Below, piece by piece: positions 6,896 to 16,357 of a stretch of DNA of 64,000 nt; position 1 is the stretch's first letter, and every line of letters starts with the position of its first letter. The DNA comes from Enterococcus raffinosus (GTDB taxonomy: Bacteria > Bacillota > Bacilli > Lactobacillales > Enterococcaceae). The notes under the pieces were generated by a model, which was not told the origin of the DNA, made no database searches, and saw only the letters and a program-made list of their open reading frames with translations. The position numbers and the translations under genes are program-made. Location of the stretch: contig NZ_JAHLOS010000019.1 in assembly GCF_018917525.1 (NCBI RefSeq), forward strand, positions 1-64,000, given 5' to 3'.

Positions 6896-9214
6896 ATGTA
6901 TTGGAAAATAGTCAAAAATGATATACGAGAAAGTAAGTTAATTACAGCAGCAACAACGATGTTTATCACGGTAGCAGCAGTTTTGGTAGCATTGGCGATG
7001 ATCTTAAGTGTGAATCTGTCGGGTTCGATTGACACGTTGATGGAAAAGACACAGTCGCCACATTATATGCAAATGCATACTGGTAGTCTGGACAAGGCGC
7101 GTTTAGCAAAATTTGTAAAGGATAACGGTAATGTGTCTGCTTATGAGGCTTCGGAATTTTTAAATCTCAGTGGTTCGGACATTGAGATTGGCGGGCATAG
7201 CTTCGCAGATAGTGTGGAGGACAACGGACTTGCAGTGCAGAATAAAAATCTAGATTTCTTTGTGGATATGGAAAACCGACCGATTCAACCGAAGCCTGGT
7301 GAACTGTATATACCTGTCGCCTTTAAAAAGCAGGGTTTTGCTGAAATCGGAGACAAAGCGGAGATTGCAGGGAAAAAATTTATTGTCACGGGATTTCTGA
7401 GAGATGGCACGATGAATTCGCAAATGGCTGGGTCAAAACGTCTGCTGCTGCACCAAAAGGATTACGATGCTCTTTTTTCAAAAGGACGATTGGAATATAT
7501 TATTGAGTTTCGCTTAAAGGACCCAAGTAAGCTTAATCAATTTGAAGCAGCTTATAAAAAGGCCGGATTAGAGGCCAATGGACCAAGTGGTACGCATCGG
7601 CTCTTTAAGCTAGGAAATGCCCTGTCAGATGGTGTCTTGATTGGGATTTTGTTATTAATTAGTGTGCTGGTGGTTTTGATGACGTTTATGTGTATTCGAT
7701 TTACCCTATTGGCAAAAATTGAAGAAGACTATCGCGAAATCGGAGTGATGAAAGCAATTGGTTTACAGATTAAGGACATCAAAAAGATCTATCTGGCTAA
7801 ATACGCAGCACTATCGGTCGCAGGCAGCCTGATTGGCTATCTAATCTCGTTACCATTAAGCTATTTATTATTGAAAAACATTAAGCTCTTTATGGGAGAA
7901 AGTACGAACGAAGGATTGAGCTGGTTATTGGCTTTAGTGGGTGTCGTAGTCGTAATGCTATTAATTATTGGCTATGTGTACAGATTGCTCAGTCGTTTTA
8001 AAAAGATTTCTGCGGTGGAGGCGATTCGCTTCAGTTCTTCAAGTGAAAAGGTTAATACGAAGACACATTTTAATCTCCGTAAATTCAAGCTCTTTTCTGT
8101 GGATACACGACTAGGGATTATCGATATTATGAATCGTAAAAAGATTTACCTAACGATGTTAATGGTCTTTATCTTATCGACCTTTATTATGATTGTTCCC
8201 GCGCTGGTGTACCACACCACTGTGTCTGATGACTTTATAGAGAATATTGGGTTTAGCCATCAGGTGGATATCGGAACCAGCCTATATCAGTCAACCAATA
8301 ACGTTAAGTATGAAAAGAAAATTGAGAACTACTTGAAGAATGATTCAGATGTTGCCTCGTTTAGTAAGATTGTAACCAAGAATTTTGATGTGAAGGATGC
8401 CGGCACGACGGAAAATGTCTTATCAGTTGAATTAGGCAATCATCAAAAATTTCCGGTGGATTATTTGCAGGGCAGGGCACCGAATAAAATCAACGAGCTA
8501 GCCTTATCAACGATCAATGCAGAGGAATATAATAAGAAAATTGGGGATTCACTAGTCCTCATTCGTGATGGAAAAGAAGAGCGTTTCGTGGTTTGTGGCA
8601 TTTATGCCAATGTTTTTAATGGCGGAAAAACCGCTAAAGCAACCTTTAAAGATGACAAGGCAACGAGTATTTGGACGGACATCTATATTAAATTGAAAAA
8701 TCCAGATAAATTGGAGCAAAAAATGCGTCAATATAAGCAAGATCTGCCCTTTGCCAAGATGAACAACGCACGAGAATACCGGGATCAGACATTTGGTTCA
8801 ACGATTCATTCGATCATGCTGATTTCTCTAGGCTCATTGCTTGTGGCGTTGTTGATTACAGGTTTGATCACCGCCTTATTTATGAAATTGTTACTAGTGA
8901 AGGATAAAAAAGAGATTGCCACGCTGAAGGCATTAGGATTCACAAATAAAAAAATCAATCATCAATATCTATCTCGCAGCTTGACGATCCTGATCATAGG
9001 GTTAGTTTCGGGCACGTTGCTAGCGATGACTGTAGGTAAAGGCATGTCTGGGATACTCGCTCTAGCATTAGGCGGCGTTAATGTTCAGTTAAAAGGCAGC
9101 CTCCTGATTTACTTAGGCTGCCCGCTCTTAATGTTGTTGGTCACGGTTTTTGCGACCAAAGCAGTCACAGCCCAAGCCGGCAAGATTGAAATTGCAGAAA
9201 ATCTAAAGGATTAG
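6896..9214 (+). CDS. ABC transporter permease, duplicated FtsX/MacB type
   Basis: 772 residues from the ATG at 6896, which GGGAG precedes by 8 bases; a TTG 15 bases upstream is less likely. The architecture is one membrane helix, an extracellular domain of about 200 residues, and three helices (about 240-365). This is then repeated: helix at about 425, a second extracellular domain, three helices to the C-terminus. That is the two-FtsX-domain form of exporters or mechanotransmitting peptide-sensing permeases. The ATPase follows 18 bases later, then a response regulator and a short-loop kinase, so the four genes are a detoxification or envelope-stress module. The substrate is unknown. Confidence 0.85.
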   Translation: MYWKIVKNDIRESKLITAATTMFITVAAVLVALAMILSVNLSGSIDTLMEKTQSPHYMQMHTGSLDKARLAKFVKDNGNVSAYEASEFLNLSGSDIEIGGHSFADSVEDNGLAVQNKNLDFFVDMENRPIQPKPGELYIPVAFKKQGFAEIGDKAEIAGKKFIVTGFLRDGTMNSQMAGSKRLLLHQKDYDALFSKGRLEYIIEFRLKDPSKLNQFEAAYKKAGLEANGPSGTHRLFKLGNALSDGVLIGILLLISVLVVLMTFMCIRFTLLAKIEEDYREIGVMKAIGLQIKDIKKIYLAKYAALSVAGSLIGYLISLPLSYLLLKNIKLFMGESTNEGLSWLLALVGVVVVMLLIIGYVYRLLSRFKKISAVEAIRFSSSSEKVNTKTHFNLRKFKLFSVDTRLGIIDIMNRKKIYLTMLMVFILSTFIMIVPALVYHTTVSDDFIENIGFSHQVDIGTSLYQSTNNVKYEKKIENYLKNDSDVASFSKIVTKNFDVKDAGTTENVLSVELGNHQKFPVDYLQGRAPNKINELALSTINAEEYNKKIGDSLVLIRDGKEERFVVCGIYANVFNGGKTAKATFKDDKATSIWTDIYIKLKNPDKLEQKMRQYKQDLPFAKMNNAREYRDQTFGSTIHSIMLISLGSLLVALLITGLITALFMKLLLVKDKKEIATLKALGFTNKKINHQYLSRSLTILIIGLVSGTLLAMTVGKGMSGILALALGGVNVQLKGSLLIYLGCPLLMLLVTVFATKAVTAQAGKIEIAENLKD

Positions 9215-9232
9215 AAAAGGACGGTAAATAGA

Positions 9233-9991
9233 ATGAATACATTAATTGAAGGAAATGATATCATCAAAAGCTTCGGAACAGGGACAGAGCAGATCACTGT
9301 TTTAAATCAAGTGAATATTCACATCAATCAGGGACAATTCGTTTCGATCATGGGTCCTTCTGGGTCGGGGAAATCCACATTACTTTATGCCATCAGTGGG
9401 ATGGATGCCATTGATTCTGGTACCGTTAGCTTTAATCATCAGCAATTGAATCATCTGTCAGAAAAGCAGTTGGCTGATATTCGACGTGAACAGATGGGCT
9501 TTGTTTTTCAACAACCCACATTGCTTAAAAATCTTTCATTGATCGATAATATCATTCTACCAAGTCTTGGAGATAAAAAGCAGATGGATAAGCTGACAAA
9601 GCGAGCAAAAAGACTGATGAAAAAGGTTGGTATCCAGAATTTAGAAGAGCGTAAAATTACACAAGTATCTGGTGGTCAGCTTCAAAGAGCCGGGATTTGC
9701 CGTGCGTTAATGAGTCAGCCAAGTGTTATTTTTGGAGATGAACCCACAGGTGCTTTAAACTCTAAAGCCGCTCAGGAAATCATGGATATCTTTTTAAAAA
9801 TTAATCAAGAAGGTACAACGATCGTGATTGTCACCCATGACGCAAAAGTAGCCGCGCAGAGTGAACAGGTCTACTTCATGGAGGATGGACAAATTACAGA
9901 TAAGCTATCCTTAGGCAGCTATAGAGGAGAGGCTCTTGAGGCACGAATTGAAAAAATCAACGAGAAAGTTTTAGCGGTCGAAAGCATATAA
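9233..9991 (+). CDS. ABC transporter ATP-binding protein (MacB/LolD type)
   Basis: 252 residues with Walker A GPSGSGKST near residue 41, Q-loop in GFVFQQPTLL, signature VSGGQLQRAGICRALM, Walker B VIFGDEPTGALN and H-switch VTHDAK. The ALNSK D-loop is typical of the family that partners FtsX-like permeases. It powers the permease encoded just upstream. A GGACGGTAAATAG region precedes the ATG. A C-terminal extension of about 25 residues follows the core fold. Confidence 0.93.
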   Translation: MNTLIEGNDIIKSFGTGTEQITVLNQVNIHINQGQFVSIMGPSGSGKSTLLYAISGMDAIDSGTVSFNHQQLNHLSEKQLADIRREQMGFVFQQPTLLKNLSLIDNIILPSLGDKKQMDKLTKRAKRLMKKVGIQNLEERKITQVSGGQLQRAGICRALMSQPSVIFGDEPTGALNSKAAQEIMDIFLKINQEGTTIVIVTHDAKVAAQSEQVYFMEDGQITDKLSLGSYRGEALEARIEKINEKVLAVESI

Positions 9992-10065
9992 CTAAGCGTT
10001 TATCCAATCGTCAACTATGGTAAAATTATTGATAACGAATAATTTTCGAAGGGCGGTGACAGCTG

Positions 10066-10755
10066 ATGACCTATAATATCCTGCATGTAGATGATGAAAA
10101 GGAAATCATCAAACTGCTAAAAATGTATTTAAAAAGTGAAGAGGTTAACCATTTCGAAGCTGCCAATGGGCGTGAAGCGTTAGCGATTTTAGCTGTCCAA
10201 AAGATTGATCTGCTAATCGTTGATATCATGATGCCGGAGATCGACGGCTTTGAACTGATTCGCACCGTCAGAAAAACCAGTAATCTTCCAATCTTAGTTA
10301 TTTCTGCTCGAGTAGCCGCGTCAGATCGGATTTTTGGACTGGAGATTGGCGCGGATGATTACTTGACGAAGCCCTTTGATCCCAATGAAGCAATTGCACG
10401 AGTCAAAGCGCTGCTGAGAAGATACCATTCACTTGGTGTTTCCAGTGAGGCTGAAAGAACTCATTTAAGTGTCGGCTCACTCGAATTAGACACGCAGGCT
10501 TGTATCGCCAATGTAGCAGGAAGGGTAATCGAGCTGACTGCTGTCGAGTTCCGAGTGTTGAAGCTGTTAATGGAGCAGCCCGGCCGCGTATTTACCAAGG
10601 AACAGATTTACGAACATGGCTGGCAAGATCCGCTGGCAGGTGATAACAATGTCCGAGTGATGATGAGTAAGCTGCGAGAAAAAATCGGCGCGGATCGAAT
10701 TAAGACGATTCGAGGATTAGGCTATCGTTTGGAGGTTCAGCATGAAACAGCTTAG
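10066..10755 (+). CDS. OmpR/PhoB family response regulator
   Basis: 229 residues. Receiver domain at 1-115 with the acidic pair DDEK, the phospho-acceptor Asp in LLIVDIMMPEIDG and the lysine in DDYLTKPFDP. The C-terminal winged helix ends in VRVMMSKLREKI and TIRGLGYRLE. Its gene overlaps the kinase gene by 14 bases, so translation is coupled. It follows the ABC transporter genes and most likely controls them in response to the transported or sensed compound (inference). Confidence 0.93.
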   Translation: MTYNILHVDDEKEIIKLLKMYLKSEEVNHFEAANGREALAILAVQKIDLLIVDIMMPEIDGFELIRTVRKTSNLPILVISARVAASDRIFGLEIGADDYLTKPFDPNEAIARVKALLRRYHSLGVSSEAERTHLSVGSLELDTQACIANVAGRVIELTAVEFRVLKLLMEQPGRVFTKEQIYEHGWQDPLAGDNNVRVMMSKLREKIGADRIKTIRGLGYRLEVQHETA

Positions 10756-11650
10756 AAATGCGATTATGCGCTCGTTCGTTTTGTATTTCCTGGGTCTCTC
10801 GATTACTGGTGGACTAATTGAGGAATTTTTCAATCAACTGGAAGAGCTGCTTCTAGGAGATCGTTATCAGATTTCTTTACTGATTGTCAGCGGCCTTTTT
10901 CAAATTTTTGCTGTGATCGGATTTTCCTTTTTGTTTTATCGCAGCTTAAACAAAAAGATCGGCAAAGAAAGTCAGAAACTGGCTAAAGAACAGAGTACCC
11001 TGTTTGCGAATATCGCCCATGATCTAAAAACACCCTTGACCAGTATCACAGGTTTTTCCAAAGCATTGACTGAAGAAGTGGTGGAGCCAGAGGAAATCAA
11101 GGAAGTTTCAGGGATTATTTATCGAAAGTCAGTGACCGCCAATGAATTATTGGATTTAATGTTTCAATACACAAAATTGCATTCAGCAGAATTTTCTTTG
11201 AACAAGCAGGAATGCGCGGTAAATTATCTATTGAAAGAAGCGGTAGCGGATAATTATGATTTGATTGAGACTCAAGGAATCGAACTTGACTTAAATCTTC
11301 CCGATGAACCGATTATTCGAGCGATCGATCAAACGGAGTTTCGGCGCGTTTTTAATAATCTTCTGATCAACGCCTGCAAGCACAATCCGCCCCGTACCAA
11401 GCTGTCTATATCGTTAATTAACAAAGAAAACAAAACGGAGATCATTTTTGCTGATAATGGCACACGTATTCCACAAAAGGATCGGGATCAGCTTTTTCAA
11501 CCGTTCGTGAGTGAAAATGAAACTGAACGGAACTTTCAGGGAAGCGGCTTAGGTTTAGCGATCGTTAAAACAATTATTAATAAACATGGCTTTACTATTG
11601 AGCTTTTAGATGACGAAGTCTATACAAAGAAATTTGTGATTACTATTTAA
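10742..11650 (+). CDS. Sensor histidine kinase, short-loop membrane type
   Basis: 302 residues. Two membrane helices at about 10-27 and 44-66 are joined by a loop of fewer than 20 residues, so there is no real external sensor domain. The H-box NIAHDLKTPLTSI (phospho-acceptor His), N-box NNLLINACKHN, G1 FADNGTRIP and G2 GSGLGLAIVK are all present. Kinases of this build with an adjacent FtsX-type transporter (BceS-like logic) sense through the permease; here that is inference from context. A terminator follows. Confidence 0.9.
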   Translation: MKQLRNAIMRSFVLYFLGLSITGGLIEEFFNQLEELLLGDRYQISLLIVSGLFQIFAVIGFSFLFYRSLNKKIGKESQKLAKEQSTLFANIAHDLKTPLTSITGFSKALTEEVVEPEEIKEVSGIIYRKSVTANELLDLMFQYTKLHSAEFSLNKQECAVNYLLKEAVADNYDLIETQGIELDLNLPDEPIIRAIDQTEFRRVFNNLLINACKHNPPRTKLSISLINKENKTEIIFADNGTRIPQKDRDQLFQPFVSENETERNFQGSGLGLAIVKTIINKHGFTIELLDDEVYTKKFVITI

Positions 11651-11686
11651 AAAACAGCAGAGGCACTTCACGCTTCTGCTGTTTCA
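11651..11686 (+). terminator. Intrinsic terminator after the ABC/two-component operon
   Basis: AAACAGCAGAGGC pairs with GCTTCTGCTGTTT around an ACTTCAC loop. Confidence 0.8.
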
Positions 11687-11832
11687 GTCTGGTAACAAAT
11701 TTATTAATAATATACAGCGGTTCTTCTTTTCATTTTACTCTGCAATGATTGTAAAAAAATCAACTAAATACCTGTATTTAAATTAGTTAAGCAGTTGGAA
11801 GGATTTATTGCCTATTGAGAAAGGAAAGGTTT

Positions 11833-12252
11833 ATGGAAATTGAAATCTTAAAGTCAAAAGATTTGAAGTCATACAAAGAGCTGATTGATGAATGTTTTGG
11901 TACAAGCAATGAGTTAGAAAAATATCAAAAGTACAATGAAAATCAAGCTTACAAAATTTTTGTTGTCAAAGAAGGGACTACAATTATTGGCAGTGCTACT
12001 CAATATGCGATTGATTTATTCACCTTTGATTTTCAACCCTGTCTGATGCTATTTAACGTCGCTGTAAGAATGGATTATCGCGAAAAGCAGATTGCGAAAT
12101 ACCTTTTATCACATATTATTGAAAAGGCCAGAAATGAAGGTTACCATTCAATTTCATTAACCTGTTTAGATACTGCTTATCCTGCACATAAGCTCTATGA
12201 AAGTGTCGGATTTACGAAGGAAAACAGTCTTAAATATGCAAGGATTTTATAG
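11833..12252 (+). CDS. GNAT family N-acetyltransferase
   Basis: 139 residues from the ATG at 11833, which AAGG/AAAGG precedes; a TTG at 11815 is in frame but less likely. Motif A is VRMDYREKQIAKYLLSHII, a degenerate R-x-x-Q/G-x-A/G form, and the C-terminal AHKLYESVGFTKENS is clear. Substrate unknown. It is monocistronic by position. The 255 bases downstream hold no gene and no obvious terminator. Confidence 0.85.
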   Translation: MEIEILKSKDLKSYKELIDECFGTSNELEKYQKYNENQAYKIFVVKEGTTIIGSATQYAIDLFTFDFQPCLMLFNVAVRMDYREKQIAKYLLSHIIEKARNEGYHSISLTCLDTAYPAHKLYESVGFTKENSLKYARIL

Positions 12253-12507
12253 AACTTTTATTTTCTAATAAATGAGTAGTTGGTAACTAAATAATCAGCC
12301 TTTAGCTATACGAAACGATCAGATGGATTTGTATTTTTCTTCATCATTTGAGTAGAGTTTATAAGTGAATTATAGTTTGCCTATAGCTTGAACATTCATT
12401 TGGAGTGCTCTTTTTCAGAGGACGGAATTAAAAAAAATAAAAATATTGAAGGTGTCCAAGGAATACTTAATGCTATACTTAAGTGAATAAGCTAAGGGAG
12501 GGGTTTG

Positions 12508-13257
12508 ATGGTTGAGTACGTGAATGTTACAACGGAAAATCTGGCAAACGAACATTTGTGCTGTGCGATTTCTGGTAAGAAGCATCAAGAGGGTGTAGAC
12601 ACTAAACGAGCTTGGATCGGTGAGCGTTTGTCCGAGGGGCATGTCTTCCGCAAGCTAGATGCGAATGGAAAAGTTTTTATCGAATATGCGCCGCTAGAAA
12701 CAGCGTGGGTGCCGGTAATCGGCGAGAATTATTTGCATATTTATTGTTTATGGGTTTCTGGCAGCTACAAGGGACAAGGGCATGGGAAAAATTTATTGAA
12801 CTATTGTATCGAGGATGCAAGACACCAAAATAAATCTGGCATTTGTGTTATCAGTTCTAAAAAGAAGTCGCCATTTTTATCGGATAAGAAGTTTATGGAA
12901 AAAAACGGCTTCAAGGTTGTTGATGAAATCGAAGGCGGCTATCAACTGTTGGCGTTATCCTTTGATGGAACTGCGCCGGCTTTTTCTGATACCGCAAGAA
13001 AGCAAACGATTGATAATCAAGAGTTAACGATTTATTATGGCCGCCAATGCCCCTTTATTCCCCATGGGTTAAAGGAAGTCGAAGCCTATTGTGAAGAGGA
13101 AAATCTGCCATTAACCTTGATTCCAGTGGATAGCGTAGAAAAGGCTAAAAAGCTTCCCGGTGTTTTTAACAACTGGGCGGTCTATTATCAAGGAAAGTTT
13201 TTGACAGTACACATGCTGAACAAGAATGTTCTGAAAAAACTATTAGCGAGTCAGTGA
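12508..13257 (+). CDS. GNAT acetyltransferase with YoaP-like C-terminal domain
   Basis: 250 residues. The ATG at 12508 is preceded by AGGGAGGGG about 4-5 bases upstream; a TTG directly before it is the alternative. Residues 1-150 are a GNAT fold (LWVSGSYKGQGHGKNLLNYC). Residues about 165-250 (YYGRQCPFIPHGLKEVEAYC...GVFNNWAVYYQGKFLTVHML) match the YoaP domain, a thioredoxin-like appendage found after GNAT domains in Firmicutes. The CPFIP motif keeps a single cysteine where a redox pair might be. The substrate is unknown. Only 9 bases separate it from the next gene. Confidence 0.88.
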   Translation: MVEYVNVTTENLANEHLCCAISGKKHQEGVDTKRAWIGERLSEGHVFRKLDANGKVFIEYAPLETAWVPVIGENYLHIYCLWVSGSYKGQGHGKNLLNYCIEDARHQNKSGICVISSKKKSPFLSDKKFMEKNGFKVVDEIEGGYQLLALSFDGTAPAFSDTARKQTIDNQELTIYYGRQCPFIPHGLKEVEAYCEEENLPLTLIPVDSVEKAKKLPGVFNNWAVYYQGKFLTVHMLNKNVLKKLLASQ

Positions 13258-13266
13258 GGGAATGAT

Positions 13267-13806
13267 TTGGTAAAATATATTGCTTTGCTACGAGGAATCA
13301 ATGTGAGTGGCAGAAACAAAATCGCGATGCCGCAGCTACGAGACGCTTTTGAGAAAAATGGCTTCACTGAGGTTACGACCTATATCAATAGCGGCAATGT
13401 TCTTTTTTCTAGTGCTATTCAAGAGAAACAGGAACTGATCGAAATTTGCGAAGCATTGATACTAGAGCACTTTGATTTAGACATTTCGGTGGCTATTGTT
13501 GCAGTTGATGAGTTGGCTGAAACCTTAACACATGCACCTGAATGGTGGGATCATGCAGAAGAAACGGTTCATTATGCCATTTTTATGATCCCTCCTATGA
13601 CGATAACGGAGGTCTTAGCAGCAGTTGGAGAAATAAAACCTGAATACGAAAAAATCGCTCATTATGGTGAAGTAATTTTCTGGTCAGCACCGCGCAAGAC
13701 CTTTAATAAAGCTCGCTGGTCAAAGATTGCCAGCACGGCTGTTAATCACCATGTGACCATCCGTAACGCCAATACTGTCAAAAAGCTTTTAACTATGAGC
13801 AAATAA
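13267..13806 (+). CDS. DUF1697 family protein
   Basis: 179 residues, the usual length for DUF1697. The N-terminal ALLRGINVSGRNKIAMPQL and the TTYINSGNVLFSS motif define the family; its function is unknown. The start is a TTG at 13267 with AGGGAA 5 bases upstream, overlapping the end of the acetyltransferase gene region, so the two are co-transcribed. A terminator follows immediately. Confidence 0.9.
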   Translation: MVKYIALLRGINVSGRNKIAMPQLRDAFEKNGFTEVTTYINSGNVLFSSAIQEKQELIEICEALILEHFDLDISVAIVAVDELAETLTHAPEWWDHAEETVHYAIFMIPPMTITEVLAAVGEIKPEYEKIAHYGEVIFWSAPRKTFNKARWSKIASTAVNHHVTIRNANTVKKLLTMSK

Positions 13807-13841
13807 AAAATCAAGCAGTTTAGCCGCTGCTTGATTTTTTT
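13806..13841 (+). terminator. Intrinsic terminator
   Basis: AAAAATCAAGCAG (13806-13818) pairs with CTGCTTGATTTTT (13827-13839). Confidence 0.88.
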
Positions 13842-13985
13842 GACATGTATAGAAAGTGTAAAATTTTCACATGAATGAATTGCTTTACAACGGGAATATC
13901 CATGTCCGACTTCACAAACTAGCTTTTCTACGCAAGCTACGCATACAGTTACTGCTAAACTCCATTAAGCAGAACTAGCATATCG

Positions 13986-14046
13986 GCAATAAGCAAAAAT
14001 ATTTCTAAATTTGAGGAGCAATTTAAAAATATTTTGGTCTTATTGC
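13986..14046. repeat. Long imperfect inverted repeat in an intergenic gap
   Basis: GCAATAAG...AAATATTTCTAAATT and AATTTAAAAATATTTT...CTTATTGC form arms of about 25 bases with a few mismatches around an 8-base loop. No T-run follows on either strand. It lies just past the stop of the minus-strand serine hydrolase gene, so it may be a 3' stabilising hairpin or a relict of a small mobile repeat. Confidence 0.55.
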
Positions 14047-14082
14047 TCAAAAGCTGAGCGAGTTCATGAAGCCTTTCCTATT

Positions 14083-15057
14083 TTATACCAAAGGTAAAAT
14101 ATCCTGCTGAATAAATGCAATGCGGTCATAGACATTCTCTTTGAAAAGAGCGGTGATCGCAATAACCAGCTGCTGCTCATGGTCAATATAGATAACATTA
14201 CCACCATCTCCCATAGCTGCGATGATTGGCTTAGTAGGATCGATGATCCACCACAGATATCCGTAATCTAGCTGTTCTTGCTCCCAGTGACTGTGCTTTT
14301 GCTGCATTTTTTCTAACCAATCTTTAGGAACCAGCTGTTGATTTCCCCAGTTTCCTTGATTTAAGATCAGTTGGCCAATTGTAGTCATATCACGGGTTGA
14401 AAGCGTGAGGCCCCATCCACCAGAATTTAGACCAGTTGTGTCTTCCACCCAGCCATTTTCAGTAGTGGATTGATTGAATTTGGTTTGCTCTTTCGCACTG
14501 TTTAAGCGAATTGCTTTTTCAACATTGATACCCAAAGGTTTAAAGAGTTCTTTACGTGCAAATTCTAAGACACTCTGTTTTGTTGAACGGGCTAGAATCG
14601 CTGATAATAGATCCGGACCAATCAAAGGAGTGTAGTTGAATTGCCCGATCGGCTGTTTTCCGCCCAGCTGCTTTAAAGTAAATTTAGTCCAATCTTTACT
14701 AGTGAAATACTTGATATAAGCTAGTGGTCCATTCTTGTATTTATAGGGTGTCGTCATCGTCAGTAAGTTTTCCAAGGTAATCTGTTTAAGGTTGGCATCC
14801 TTCGGTTGAAATTCCGGGAAGTAGTCTAAAATTGGACGGTCTAGTTCACCGATTGTCTCTTGCGCTTGAGCAATACCAAACAATAGTGAAAGAATACTTT
14901 TTGAGATGGAATAGACATGAATCTTGCTTGCAGCATCACAGTCATTAAAATAGTGCTCATACAGTAGTTGGTTATTTTTTTGCACAATAATCCCTGTAAT
15001 GTTCTCATAGTCCTTTTCGATCTTTTGTTGAATTGTCTTGAATTTTTCTTCGTTCAT
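14083..15057 (-). CDS. Serine hydrolase, beta-lactamase/PBP class C family
   Basis: 324 residues without a signal peptide. The catalytic SxxK is S50-I-S-K53 in YSISKSILSLLFG; the expected YxN position is occupied by YTP in FNYTPLIG, and the GWGLTLSTRDMTTIGQLIL stretch is typical. Family members are esterases, amidases or peptidases rather than true beta-lactamases, and the cytoplasmic location argues against a resistance role. A perfect palindrome GAAGGCGCCTTC lies 18 bases upstream of its start. Monocistronic. Confidence 0.85.
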   Translation of the reverse strand: MNEEKFKTIQQKIEKDYENITGIIVQKNNQLLYEHYFNDCDAASKIHVYSISKSILSLLFGIAQAQETIGELDRPILDYFPEFQPKDANLKQITLENLLTMTTPYKYKNGPLAYIKYFTSKDWTKFTLKQLGGKQPIGQFNYTPLIGPDLLSAILARSTKQSVLEFARKELFKPLGINVEKAIRLNSAKEQTKFNQSTTENGWVEDTTGLNSGGWGLTLSTRDMTTIGQLILNQGNWGNQQLVPKDWLEKMQQKHSHWEQEQLDYGYLWWIIDPTKPIIAAMGDGGNVIYIDHEQQLVIAITALFKENVYDRIAFIQQDILPLV

Positions 15058-15074
15058 TGTTTTCCTCCATTTCC

Positions 15075-15086
15075 GAAGGCGCCTTC
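15075..15086. promoter_or_regulatory. 12-bp perfect palindrome before the serine hydrolase
   Basis: GAAGGCGCCTTC, in the short untranslated leader of the minus-strand hydrolase and between divergent genes. It could be an operator; the binding protein is unknown. Confidence 0.35.
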
Positions 15087-15243
15087 TATAGTTAGAGTAA
15101 TATCATTAAAAATCATAATCAAGTGTTATTTTAAAATTTCTTCAAATAGTTGATTATTACGACTTAAGACGGATTCATTCTACAGAGGAGCATGCTATTC
15201 TAATGTAGTAATTATAATGACTAAATTCAGATGAGGAGAAATG

Positions 15244-16317
15244 ATGATGGTGAAAAAAGTGGTTTTATCAATTTTAGCTTTGTTGGTAGCAGGATTAGTT
15301 GGCGGATTTTTAATCGTCTTATTTAACAGTCCGGGAGAGCTGGTAGATTTGAAAAATGAAAAAGGCGAAACGATTGAAGGCAGTATCAGTGAAAAGAAAT
15401 TTGTCAAAATCGGCGGAATCAAGCAAGGGATGTTTATTCGAGGAGAAGATCAGACAAAACCTGTGTTGCTTTTCCTGCATGGTGGGCCTGGGACACCCGA
15501 GTTTGCTATGTCGGAAGCTTGGGAAACGCAAAAGCGATTGGAAAAGGAGTTTGTGGTTTGTTACTGGGATCAACGGGGAACAGGAATGTCTAATACGAAA
15601 GAACTGGACAGTAAAACAATCACCAAAGATCGGCTGATGAAAGATACGGTTGAAGTGACGAATTATTTGCGTGGACGTTTTAAGCAAGAAAAAATTTACT
15701 TAATGGGACATTCTTGGGGTGCTTACTTAGGAATAAAGACCGTACAAAAGAATCCAGAACTCTATTCAGCCTATATAGGAATCGGTCAGCCTGTCCAGCA
15801 AAAGAAAGGACAGAAACTTGCTTATGATTACCTGCGGAGCCATGCCAAGAAAATTGATGATAAAAAAGCATTGAAAAAATTGGAAACATTTGATCCAGAA
15901 GCTCCTGCGTATAATTTGCTTTTAGAAGAATATGGCGTAGGGATTCGTCATGAGGGTCCATCGTTAATGACGATGATCAAGCATCTGATATTTTTCAAGG
16001 GCTATACTTTGACTGAAAAGATTAACGCTATCAAAGGCATGCCCTTATCAAATGAAAAACTGGATAACGAGGACTATTCAACTGATAATTTATTAGAGTC
16101 GGTGCCCGAATTGGACGTTCCGGTGTATGGGTTACATGGAAAGTATGACTACCAAGTCTCCTATCAATTAGCAAAAGAATACTTCAGTAAGGTTAAAGCA
16201 CCAGATAAAGAATTCATTACCTTTGAAAAATCCGCTCATAGTCCGAATTATGAAGAAACGGAAGCCTTCTACAATGCAGTTAAGACTATCAAAACTCGGA
16301 TAGAACAGCAACCGTAG
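15244..16317 (+). CDS. Alpha/beta hydrolase, prolyl-iminopeptidase-like, membrane anchored
   Basis: About 357 residues. Three consecutive ATGs occur at 15241, 15244 and 15247; AGGAG at 15234-15238 favours the second or third. A hydrophobic N-terminal helix (VVLSILALLVAGLVGGFLIV) anchors or exports the enzyme. The oxyanion motif LFLHGGPGTPE, the WDQRGTGMS motif and the nucleophile elbow GHSWGAYLG match prolyl iminopeptidase relatives; the late Asp is in HGKYDYQVS and the His in FEKSAHSPNY. The substrate is unknown. A MarR regulator gene follows closely. Confidence 0.85.
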   Translation: MMVKKVVLSILALLVAGLVGGFLIVLFNSPGELVDLKNEKGETIEGSISEKKFVKIGGIKQGMFIRGEDQTKPVLLFLHGGPGTPEFAMSEAWETQKRLEKEFVVCYWDQRGTGMSNTKELDSKTITKDRLMKDTVEVTNYLRGRFKQEKIYLMGHSWGAYLGIKTVQKNPELYSAYIGIGQPVQQKKGQKLAYDYLRSHAKKIDDKKALKKLETFDPEAPAYNLLLEEYGVGIRHEGPSLMTMIKHLIFFKGYTLTEKINAIKGMPLSNEKLDNEDYSTDNLLESVPELDVPVYGLHGKYDYQVSYQLAKEYFSKVKAPDKEFITFEKSAHSPNYEETEAFYNAVKTIKTRIEQQP

Positions 16318-16357
16318 AACTTCCTGTGGTATGATGATTTACGAGGAGAGTGATCAG

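Noticed and set aside
14083-15057. Beta-lactamase resistance gene
   Set aside because: The protein has SxxK but no signal peptide and lacks a clear YxN motif, so it fits the general serine hydrolase family rather than a secreted beta-lactamase.
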